Shown piece by piece: positions 17,535 through 24,701 of a stretch of 64,000 nt of DNA. The position numbers were made by a program, and so were the translations under genes. This DNA is from Enterococcus sp. 9E7_DIV0242 (GTDB lineage Bacteria; Bacillota; Bacilli; Lactobacillales; Enterococcaceae): positions 1,860,001 through 1,924,000 of the forward strand of contig NZ_CP147247.1 of the NCBI RefSeq assembly GCF_002140975.2, written 5' to 3'. A model generated the notes under the pieces. It searched no databases. It saw nothing but the letters and a program-made list of their open reading frames with translations, and was not told the origin of the DNA. Within the stretch, counting starts at the first letter, position 1; every line of letters begins with the position of its first letter.

Positions 17535-17735
17535 CTCTATTCCGCCTGTTCTATATAAAATAATTATCATTTAATCATTTTTTGATCTTTTTCTATTATA
17601 CTGATAAAAATCTATTCTGGCGACTCAAAACCGAAAATCCAAAAAGAACTTAAGAATTCATCCTAACAAAAATTCTCCGCTCGACAGGCAAAGAGTAAGG
17701 AAATCATAGGCGATATACAAGCTCACTCAAAAAAG

Positions 17736-17769
17736 AAGGGGCTGTGACATCAACATGTCCCAGTCCCTT
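17736..17769 (-). terminator. Terminator downstream of kup
   Basis: A 15-bp stem with two mismatches (AAGGGACTGGGACAT / ATGTCACAGCCCCTT in minus RNA) and CTTTTTTGAG tail, about 125 bases beyond the kup stop. Confidence 0.75.
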
Positions 17770-17896
17770 AAAATTGGATAAACGGTGTTCCAAAAGTAAC
17801 TTCTTCGCTTTATTGCCTGAAGCTGACCATCTCTGTCACAACCTCTTCCTCTAAATAAAAATCTATGAAAGCGTTGCTTGGGCGCTCGTTCCCTAG

Positions 17897-19915
17897 TTAT
17901 TCAAGCTCTTCATGCTTTCGTTCAATCAGATGTGTTTTTCTAGTGGTTCCGATAATCAATGGAACAGACTCATATTTCACATCGCTGTATTCCAGACCAA
18001 ACCAGTTTTCAGGTAAAATCGTCATCTTCTTGATTGCAAGCTTCATCTGCATAACCTGACGGTCCCATTTCTTCAATTCAGTCACTTTAGACAATTCCTC
18101 GCGAATCAAGATAAACTGGAAGTCCCCCACTTCACGCCCTGGCGTGATCGTATATTTCTGCGGCTGCTTCGGCAATCTGCCTTCCTTCATCAAATCATGG
18201 ACGATTTGACGCAGATAGACATTGACCTCCTGAGAAACTCTGAATCCTAGATAAAGCTGGACTTGAACAATAAAATCTGTTCCCATCATATCTATAGAGT
18301 ACTCTTTAGTAAACGGTTCATCCGTCACCTCTACATTGACAAACCAATAAACTTTAGCACGCTTTGGACGTTTATCTAAAATAGAATACATGACAGCACG
18401 TCCAATTTCATCACTGATCAGATCAGGTGTCATGAAGACAACATTCGTCTGATAATACGGAATACCCTGATCATCTCGGAGTCTATCTAATTGATCGATA
18501 TAATCTCTAATCGGTACAGTATCTGAGGTTTTCTCTTTGATAAGATTGCCCCATTCCCAAATCGTCATGATTGCCAAAATCAACAAGGCAATTCCTACGG
18601 CTACATAACCACCATGGAAAAATTTTGCAATACTGGAAACAAAGAATACTGTTTCAATACTTGCAAAAAACAAAGTAATCAAGTAAACAAACAATTTTGG
18701 CATCCCTCGTTGCTTCAAGAAGAACATCAATAGAACGGTTGTCATCAGCATCGTTACCGTGATAGACAGACCATACGCAGCCTCCATATGAGAGGATGTT
18801 CTAAAACCAATAACAATAGCAGAACAAGCCAACCAAAGAATAAGATTTAATACAGGAATATACATTTGCCCAATATTTGTTCCCGGATAAATAATTCTCA
18901 TTCTAGGCAGAAGCTTCAGCTTGATGGCTTCTGAAACAAGAGTAAACGAACCAGAAATCAAGGCCTGTGATGCAATGACCGCCGCCAACGTTGCAAAAAT
19001 AACACTGAATAAGGTAAATGATTCAGGAATCATTTGAAAGAATGGATTCAACGATTCGATGCCTTCAATGGCAGGATTTCCTTTTGATTCCAATATCCAA
19101 GCCGCTTGTCCCAGGTAATTGAGCAGAAGGCAAATCTTCACATACGGCCAACTGAATCGAATATTTTTCTTACCCACATGCCCTAAATCTGAGTACAAAG
19201 CTTCGGCCCCGGTAGTTGCCAAAAAGACATTTCCCAGAATAAAAATCCCCAGATGGTTTTCAGAACTGAATAGCAGTTCAATCGCATAATATGGGTTCAA
19301 CGCCCGAATCACTGTCCAATCCTGACTGAAATTAATCAGCCCCATAAGCCCTAAAAAGCTGAACCAGAGGAACATGATCGGTCCAAAAGCTTTCCCTACA
19401 GCATCTGTCCCAAATCGCTGAACAGAAAACAGGATCAAAATAATGACTAGCGTAATCCATACAATAATATTTTGATTCATGCCGAATTTATCAAAAAACA
19501 GCGGAATCCCTCGCAGCCCTTCTATTGCAGTTGTGACGGTTACTGCCGGTGTCAACACACCATCCGCCAACAGTGCTGCACCTCCGATCATTGCCGGGAT
19601 AATCAAGTACTTCCCACTTTTTCTTACTAAGGTGTAAAGAGAGAAAATCCCGCCTTCACCATGGTTATCTGCATTTAATGCAATCATGACATATTTAACG
19701 GTCGTCAGAATCGTCAATGTCCAGAAAATCAAGGAGACAGCCCCTATGATAAAATTCTCCGACACCGCTGAAAGTCCGCCATTATCACCGACAATGGCCT
19801 TCATTACATAAAGTGGACTTGTTCCGATATCTCCGTAAACAACCCCCATTGCTACCAATACACCCGCAGCAGTTAGTTTGCGGTGATTGTTGGAAGCCTT
19901 AAACTGCTTAGTCAC
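17897..19915 (-). CDS. kup: Kup-family potassium uptake protein
   Basis: A 672-residue KUP/HAK transporter. The N-terminal signature [17 protein letters not shown] is followed by about 12 membrane helices to residue ~450, including [13 protein letters not shown] and [13 protein letters not shown], and a long cytoplasmic C-terminal domain. It imports K+ with protons at low affinity. The start is GTG (19913-19915) with GGAGGAG 5 bases ahead. No c-di-AMP (ydaO) riboswitch is evident in the 440-base leader. Neighbouring genes are unrelated; the terminator at 17736 closes the unit. Confidence 0.95.
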   Translation of the reverse strand: MTKQFKASNNHRKLTAAGVLVAMGVVYGDIGTSPLYVMKAIVGDNGGLSAVSENFIIGAVSLIFWTLTILTTVKYVMIALNADNHGEGGIFSLYTLVRKSGKYLIIPAMIGGAALLADGVLTPAVTVTTAIEGLRGIPLFFDKFGMNQNIIVWITLVIILILFSVQRFGTDAVGKAFGPIMFLWFSFLGLMGLINFSQDWTVIRALNPYYAIELLFSSENHLGIFILGNVFLATTGAEALYSDLGHVGKKNIRFSWPYVKICLLLNYLGQAAWILESKGNPAIEGIESLNPFFQMIPESFTLFSVIFATLAAVIASQALISGSFTLVSEAIKLKLLPRMRIIYPGTNIGQMYIPVLNLILWLACSAIVIGFRTSSHMEAAYGLSITVTMLMTTVLLMFFLKQRGMPKLFVYLITLFFASIETVFFVSSIAKFFHGGYVAVGIALLILAIMTIWEWGNLIKEKTSDTVPIRDYIDQLDRLRDDQGIPYYQTNVVFMTPDLISDEIGRAVMYSILDKRPKRAKVYWFVNVEVTDEPFTKEYSIDMMGTDFIVQVQLYLGFRVSQEVNVYLRQIVHDLMKEGRLPKQPQKYTITPGREVGDFQFILIREELSKVTELKKWDRQVMQMKLAIKKMTILPENWFGLEYSDVKYESVPLIIGTTRKTHLIERKHEELE

Positions 19916-20272
19916 TATTCTCTCCTCCTACAGAAAAATCAAAGATATTGAAACAAAAAATACGTCTGAATCCTCCTATTGGCTACAGCTCATCAAACAT
20001 TGCTCCGCTAATTCAAATGTCCAGTCGTCACAGTTTCATCAATACATGTCCTTCTTTGTCCCTAAATAAATTATCATTCAAAAACAGAACGGACTCATTT
20101 GCTACTCACTATAATACTCTTCCTATCTTTTGGCAACTTATATCTTTAAAAAAAAGCGTAAATTTCATGACTTATTTTCATTTTTCATGAAACTGCCTGT
20201 TTTCAGGTAAAAAAACTCATTAGCTATTGTTTCCCCCTTCAGATTTTTAAGTGACCTGAAAGAAAAAAGAAA
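19916..20272. other. kup upstream region
   Basis: About 360 bases with no convincing gene, riboswitch or repeat. It must carry the kup promoter on the minus strand. It is bounded by the terminator at 20273-20302. Confidence 0.4.
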
Positions 20273-20302
20273 CAGATTTCTCAAAAATTACCGAGAAATC
20301 TG
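20273..20302 (-). terminator. Terminator of the P-type ATPase gene
   Basis: CAGATTTCTC pairs perfectly with GAGAAATCTG across a 10-nt loop, followed on the minus strand by TTTCTTTTTTC, 58 bases past the ATPase stop. Confidence 0.85.
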
Positions 20303-20359
20303 CTCCTAAATACCTTTTTTTGCGTATTAATCTACTCACCTTTTTCAGAATATACTATT

Positions 20360-22996
20360 CTACTCCTCTTCCTCTTCATCCGAGTAATGGAATTTGATCA
20401 TCTCATTCACAAAAATCGGTACAATCGACAAACCGATCGCCAAGGCCCAATGTGTCAAACCAATTGGAACCAAGTAAAACAGCTCTTGAGTAAACGGTAG
20501 TAGGGCAATCACTGTTGTGATGGTAATTGCGAGAATCGCCATTTCAAACAACGATTTATTTGATGAAAGTCTGACTCTGAAAATTGATTTTGTACTTCTA
20601 ACATTAAACACATGTAAAATGGACGAATAAGCTAAGACAAGGAACGCTACTGTTTGTCCAACTTCCGGACTGGCACTTACCCAATGAGAAACTCCATCAA
20701 CATACGCACCAAGATAGAAGCCAAATAAAGTAACAACGGTAAAGACAAACGCATTCAACCCAATTTTCTGCCACAGACCTCTGGCAAAAATCCCTTCGTT
20801 TTTCGGAATCGGTGCCTCATTCATGATATTTTTTTCAGCTGGTTCTCTCCCTAGAGCAAACCCAGGTAAACCATCCGCCACTACATTCACAAACAAAAGC
20901 TGAACAGCTGTAAATGGTGCTCCCCAGCCCAACAGCATAGCAATCACAACAATGAAAATTTCAGAAACATTACAGCTCAGAAGGAAATTGATCGCCTTAC
21001 GAATATTTCGATAGACCGTCCTTCCTTGGGCAACAGCATCAACGATTGTTGCAAAATTATCGTCGGTCAAAATCATATCTGATGCGCCTTGCGCAACATC
21101 TGTCCCCGTTATTCCCATGGCACAACCGACATCGCTGGCTTTCAAAGCAGGTGCATCATTGACACCATCTCCGGTCATCGCGACCACCGCTCCTGTTCGT
21201 TGCCATGATTTGACGATTCGAATCTTATCCTCCGGAGTAACACGCGCATAGACGGATAAATCCTTCACCCGAGCATCAAGCTCTTCATCACTCAATTTAC
21301 GTAATTCGCTACCAGTTAATGCCTCTTCTTTACTGGTCAAAATGCCCAATTCTTTAGCTATTGCACCAGCGGTCACTACATGATCCCCAGTAATCATAAC
21401 CGTCTTAATTCCGGCTTTCCTAGCTTTCTCAATAGCACCTTTACTCTCCGGTCTTGGCGGATCGATCATCCCGATCAAGCCAGATAAACGTAGATTTTTT
21501 TCCAATGCCTCTGAAGAAATATCCTGTGGCTCCTCATCATAAACAGCGAAACCAACTGCGATAACACGCAGCGCTCGTTTCCCAAAGCGATCATTAACTA
21601 TTGCTGCTTGGTCCACATCTCCGTATCGGAAACGAGGATACAATACATCAAACGCACCCTTTGTAATTGAAATATACTTTTTCCCCATTTGATGGACTGT
21701 TGTCATCATTTTTCGCTCAGAATCAAACGGCAGCTCACCAATTCGTGGGTATTTCTCTTCCAGCTCTTCTTTTGTATGATAATTTTCCTCTACGGCACGA
21801 ACAATTGCCGCTTCTGTTGGGTTCCCTTTGATAACTAGATCGTCTTTGTCCTTTTCAACCGTCACGTCCGTACAAAGTGTGGCCATTTTCAATACTTCCA
21901 TGGCTTCATCCGTCATGGCATCTTCTGTATCTGTCACTTCATCTCCTCGTGACCAAACACGACGAACCCGCATCTTATTTTGAGTTAACGTACCTGTCTT
22001 ATCCGAACAAATGACATTCGCAGTTCCCAAAGTTTCAACCGCCGGAAGCTGACGAATGATTGCATGTTTTTTAGCCATTTTTTGTACACCGTAGGCTAAA
22101 GTTAACGTAACAATAACCGTCAACGTTTCCGGAACTGCTGCTACGGCAAGAGAAACGGCTGTCATAAACATATCCAGCATCGGTTCACCTTGTAGCTCAC
22201 CGATGATAAACACAAGTGCTGCAGCTGCCAGCGCAAGAATACTGATTCGTTTTCCTAATTGATTCAAACGAATCTGCAATGGTGTTTTTCCAGTCTCGTG
22301 ATCGCCTAATAGTCCAGCGATTTTCCCCATTTCGGTATCCATACCAGTGGCAGTAACCACCGCTCTTCCCCGACCATTGGAGACTGTACAACCTTTGAAG
22401 ACCATATTCAACTGGTCTCCTAAAGCCTCCTCCGCGTCAGCTATGTACTCTGCATCCTTTTCGACCGGCTCGCTTTCACCTGTCAAAGCAGATTCCTCTA
22501 CTCTCATTTGAGAAGTCTCGATTAAGCGAGCATCGGCTGTAATCATTGATCCAGACTCTAATAGTAGGATATCTCCAACAACGATATTTTCTGCATCAAC
22601 CGCTTCTACTTTTCCATCTCTCAAAACTGAGCTGGTCTGCTTGTTCATATCCTTCAATGCGTCTAACGACTTCTCCGCATTTCCTTCTTGAACGATCGTC
22701 AATGCCGAGTTGATAATAACAATTGCTATAATCAAGATTCCTTCAAAATAATCACCATGGTCTGTCACAATCGCCGTATAAAACGAAATAGCTGCCGCAA
22801 ACAGTAAAATAATCGTAGTGAAATCCTTTAAGCTATGAAGAAACTTTTTCACTATTGATTCTCTTTTGACTTCTTTGAATTTATTGGCTCCATTTTTCTC
22901 AAGTCGAGCCTGTGCTTCCTTTGGTGACAGGCCACTTTTCTCCTTAGCTCCTGTCTCTTCAATGACTTCTTTTATGGATTTTTGATAACTATCCAT
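20360..22996 (-). CDS. P2-type cation-transporting ATPase (probably Ca2+)
   Basis: An 878-residue P-type ATPase in the order expected: N-terminal cation_ATPase_N segment, TGES actuator motif (ALTGESEPVEK), the phosphorylation site CSDKTGTLT near residue 333, KGNPTEAA in the nucleotide domain, TGDGVNDAPALK, and six C-terminal membrane helices. M4 reads VPETLTVIVTL and M6 NVVADGLPG, close to but not identical with the PEGL/NLVTD residues of calcium pumps, so Ca2+ is likely but another divalent cation or Na+ is possible. Start ATG at 22994-22996 has GGAGG 6 bases ahead. It is monocistronic. Confidence 0.88.
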   Translation of the reverse strand: MDSYQKSIKEVIEETGAKEKSGLSPKEAQARLEKNGANKFKEVKRESIVKKFLHSLKDFTTIILLFAAAISFYTAIVTDHGDYFEGILIIAIVIINSALTIVQEGNAEKSLDALKDMNKQTSSVLRDGKVEAVDAENIVVGDILLLESGSMITADARLIETSQMRVEESALTGESEPVEKDAEYIADAEEALGDQLNMVFKGCTVSNGRGRAVVTATGMDTEMGKIAGLLGDHETGKTPLQIRLNQLGKRISILALAAAALVFIIGELQGEPMLDMFMTAVSLAVAAVPETLTVIVTLTLAYGVQKMAKKHAIIRQLPAVETLGTANVICSDKTGTLTQNKMRVRRVWSRGDEVTDTEDAMTDEAMEVLKMATLCTDVTVEKDKDDLVIKGNPTEAAIVRAVEENYHTKEELEEKYPRIGELPFDSERKMMTTVHQMGKKYISITKGAFDVLYPRFRYGDVDQAAIVNDRFGKRALRVIAVGFAVYDEEPQDISSEALEKNLRLSGLIGMIDPPRPESKGAIEKARKAGIKTVMITGDHVVTAGAIAKELGILTSKEEALTGSELRKLSDEELDARVKDLSVYARVTPEDKIRIVKSWQRTGAVVAMTGDGVNDAPALKASDVGCAMGITGTDVAQGASDMILTDDNFATIVDAVAQGRTVYRNIRKAINFLLSCNVSEIFIVVIAMLLGWGAPFTAVQLLFVNVVADGLPGFALGREPAEKNIMNEAPIPKNEGIFARGLWQKIGLNAFVFTVVTLFGFYLGAYVDGVSHWVSASPEVGQTVAFLVLAYSSILHVFNVRSTKSIFRVRLSSNKSLFEMAILAITITTVIALLPFTQELFYLVPIGLTHWALAIGLSIVPIFVNEMIKFHYSDEEEEE

Positions 22997-23167
22997 CCTA
23001 TCCCTCCCATAACTTTTCTTCCTATTTAAATAGGAACTCTCTACATCCACTATAACATGAGCTTTTTCATTCGTTCAATAAAAACGCTTGACTAATCATC
23101 TATGCCTGAAAGAAACTTTCCAGCTCTGATTATTCAAAATAAGCATGTACATTCAGTAACCACAACA

Positions 23168-23196
23168 TTGAAAACGCTTTCCAGATATGCTATTAT
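23168..23196 (+). promoter_or_regulatory. Promoter of the 23.2-kb non-coding transcript
   Basis: TTGAAA (23168-23173), a 17-base spacer and TATTAT (23191-23196) predict transcription starting near 23203, exactly where the paired 5' arm of the downstream structure begins. Confidence 0.65.
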
Positions 23197-23202
23197 ATAG
23201 AT

Positions 23203-23533
23203 GAAAGGAAGGTGGCAACTCAGTTATATAGAACAATTTTCTCGAGTTTCAATAAATACAGTACAATCAAGTGAAGTTTGTTGGAAGTAAAATATTCAAC
23301 CTTTTTATTAAGTTACAAACAGTTAAGTAACAAAGAAACATGTGCATTACACGAAAAAGTATGTCTATATTATCAAGATGAACTTGGTGTTCGCGTACCT
23401 CACGAACATTCAACTAGAAAAGAAACAGATTTGTGTTAAAGAAAGAAGCGATAAACACATTTTAGGGATAAAAATTTCTATATAACTGAAGCCTTCCATT
23501 TATTTAAGCCAAGCTATTCGAGAAGCTTGGCTT
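23203..23533 (+). ncRNA. Candidate structured small RNA, ~330 nt, family not recognised
   Basis: Between a promoter and an intrinsic terminator there is no ORF with a usable ribosome site. The two ends pair: GGAAGG (23207-23212) with CCTTCC (23492-23497), and TCAGTTATATAG (23220-23231) with CTATATAACTGA (23478-23489). Inside the closing helix I can draw at least four hairpins: 23280-23300, 23312-23331, 23384-23413 and 23432-23459. This is a multibranch layout like other large bacterial RNAs, but it does not match 6S, tmRNA, RNase P or SRP RNA motifs I know. The alternative is a small non-autonomous element, with the outer helix as terminal repeats. Confidence 0.55.
23506..23533 (+). terminator. 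Terminator of the non-coding transcript
   Basis: AAGCCAAGCT pairs with AGCTTGGCTT across an 8-nt loop and is followed by TTTGCTATGTTTT. No annotated protein gene lies upstream of it on the + strand, so it implies a transcript of its own. Confidence 0.85.
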
Positions 23534-23548
23534 TTTGCTATGTTTTAT

Positions 23549-23577
23549 TTGTAACAAAAACAAAGATATGGTATATT
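23549..23577 (+). promoter_or_regulatory. Promoter of the second XRE/membrane pair
   Basis: TTGTAA (23549-23554), 17-base spacer, TATATT (23572-23577), about 55 bases before the regulator's start codon. Confidence 0.55.
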
Positions 23578-23631
23578 GACTATGCACTTTCTATTATTTG
23601 ACCACAAATTCGAGCATTGGAGGGATTTGCA

Positions 23632-23880
23632 TTGCCTAAAAAGAAGAACTCATCTTTTGAGAGTTCCATCCACGTCTACAGAGCTATGAAGCGTATGACC
23701 CAACAGGAATTAGCTGACAAAGTAGGCGTATCAAGACAAACAATAATCCAGCTTGAGCGTAATAGATACAACCCTTCTCTATTACTGGCTCATGATATCG
23801 CTGAGGTTTTTGAAGTGCCAATTGAAAAGATTTTTACTTTCAAAAGATTGACAGACCAACCACAAGAAGAATCAGAATAA
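23632..23880 (+). CDS. Small XRE-family transcriptional regulator
   Basis: An 82-residue HTH_3 protein: [47 protein letters not shown] is the standard domain, split here by family order into recognition helix and stabilising helices. The TTG at 23632-23634 is the likely start because GGAGG stands 8 bases before it; the upstream in-frame TTG overlaps that site. It is followed 31 bases later by a small membrane protein gene, echoing the pair at 2.3-2.9 kb in opposite gene order. Probably an autoregulator. Confidence 0.85.
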   Translation: MPKKKNSSFESSIHVYRAMKRMTQQELADKVGVSRQTIIQLERNRYNPSLLLAHDIAEVFEVPIEKIFTFKRLTDQPQEESE

Positions 23881-23911
23881 CTATCCAAACTAGCGGGAGG
23901 AAGAAACATTC

Positions 23912-24244
23912 ATGACAACTTCTTTAACAAATTTTTTCGATAACTTACCTGTGAATCATTGGTCTAGCTTATTGGTAGGAGTACTATCACTGGCATTTTT
24001 CATCTACTCAATCTACTTCTTTTTCAGTAAAGAAGGCAAAGATGAGCGTGGCAGAAAAATTTTAGCGACTGCCAGCTTTACGGCTTTTGTCGTGACAGTT
24101 GCTGCACTTTTCGTATTCAATATTATGTTCTATGAAGTAGCTACTCATAGTTCTAACGCATATTCTTGGATGATGAATTTGATTATGTTGATTGTATCTG
24201 CTACAGAAGCTTTAATGATTACTTCATTAAAAAAAGTAATTTAA
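23912..24244 (+). CDS. Small three-helix membrane protein paired with XRE regulator
   Basis: A 110-residue protein with three membrane segments (LLVGVLSLAFFIYSIYFFF; FTAFVVTVAALFVFNIMFY; MNLIMLIVSATEALMIT) and a cytoplasmic KEGKDERGRKI loop. The KDERG loop recurs in small membrane proteins paired with XRE regulators in Firmicutes. GGGAGG stands 11 bases before the ATG. It shares a promoter with the upstream regulator and ends at a terminator. Function unknown. Confidence 0.65.
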   Translation: MTTSLTNFFDNLPVNHWSSLLVGVLSLAFFIYSIYFFFSKEGKDERGRKILATASFTAFVVTVAALFVFNIMFYEVATHSSNAYSWMMNLIMLIVSATEALMITSLKKVI

Positions 24245-24251
24245 AAAGTTG

Positions 24252-24280
24252 AAACCTGAAGTCTCCCCGGCTTCGGGTTT
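24252..24280 (+). terminator. Terminator of the XRE/membrane pair
   Basis: AAACCTGAAG / CTTCGGGTTT stem with one G-U pair, followed by TTTATTTTC, directly after the membrane-protein stop. Confidence 0.85.
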
Positions 24281-24397
24281 TTTATTTTCTCAAAAACCCA
24301 CACCTCTCTACCAGATAATCATCTTCCAAAGATAGGACGTAAATAAAAGAGGGCATAACAATAATCGAAACGGAAATAGTCACATGCTCTAAACACG

Positions 24398-24454
24398 AAA
24401 AAGAGAGTGAGCCAGTCTTTAAAGTTTTGTCTAAGACTAGCTCGCTCTCTTTTT
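24398..24454. terminator. Long bidirectional terminator after the lanthipeptide locus
   Basis: A 22-bp stem with two mismatches (AAAAAGAGAGTGAGC... with its complement) flanked by A and T runs. It begins two bases after the TGA that ends the second reading frame of the candidate precursor gene (24456-24458), and closes the minus-strand lan transcript. Confidence 0.85.
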
Positions 24455-24474
24455 ATCATGCTATTATATTTTCT

Positions 24475-24642
24475 TTAGAACAGGCAAATAATTCTTGACC
24501 AGCCATAAAAGAAGTCAGATTTTGTTTCATCTGCTCTTTTTGAGTCTTCTGCAGCAGTACGTTCAAATCCCACTCCTACGACTCTGTCCATTCTTTTTTC
24601 ATCTGTTTTTGCTTCCATTTTTTCAATTGATACATCTCTCAT
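24475..24642 (-). CDS. Candidate lanthipeptide precursor (lanA-like), apparently frameshifted
   Basis: Sixty bases after the lanM stop, GAGGAGGAG precedes an ATG (24640-24642) opening a 55-codon frame that starts MRDVSIEKMEAKTDEKR, a charged leader-like sequence, and ends WSRIICLF. After about residue 22 the next frame is open and reads more like protein: EWDLNVLLQKTQKEQMKQNL, then TSFMAGQELFACSKENIIA with its stop at 24456-24458, just before the terminator. Removing one G from the GGG at about residue 24-25 joins both into a 61-residue peptide. Both versions have one Cys preceded by Ser/Thr. No Gly-Gly cleavage motif is visible. Pairing with LanM is inferred from position and shared strand. 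Confidence 0.5.
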   Translation of the reverse strand: MRDVSIEKMEAKTDEKRMDRVVGVGFERTAAEDSKRADETKSDFFYGWSRIICLF

Positions 24643-24701
24643 TCTAAAAAACTCCTCCTCTTATTTATTATTTCACAAACAAATTATAAGCCTTTTCCAA
24701 A

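Noticed and set aside
17178..17558. 126-residue + strand ORF with many Phe and Cys residues
   Set aside because: It is the antisense frame of the VanY-type gene; the Phe-rich stretch mirrors its Glu/Lys/Thr-rich linker.
19916..20272. A c-di-AMP (ydaO) riboswitch ahead of kup
   Set aside because: No characteristic ydaO blocks could be found in the leader on the kup strand.
23278..23439. A 53-codon TTG frame (ends KETDLC) and a 29-codon ATG frame at 23201 inside the putative RNA
   Set aside because: Neither has a ribosome site at usable spacing; the ATG lies at or before the predicted transcription start, and the paired ends of the RNA explain the sequence better.
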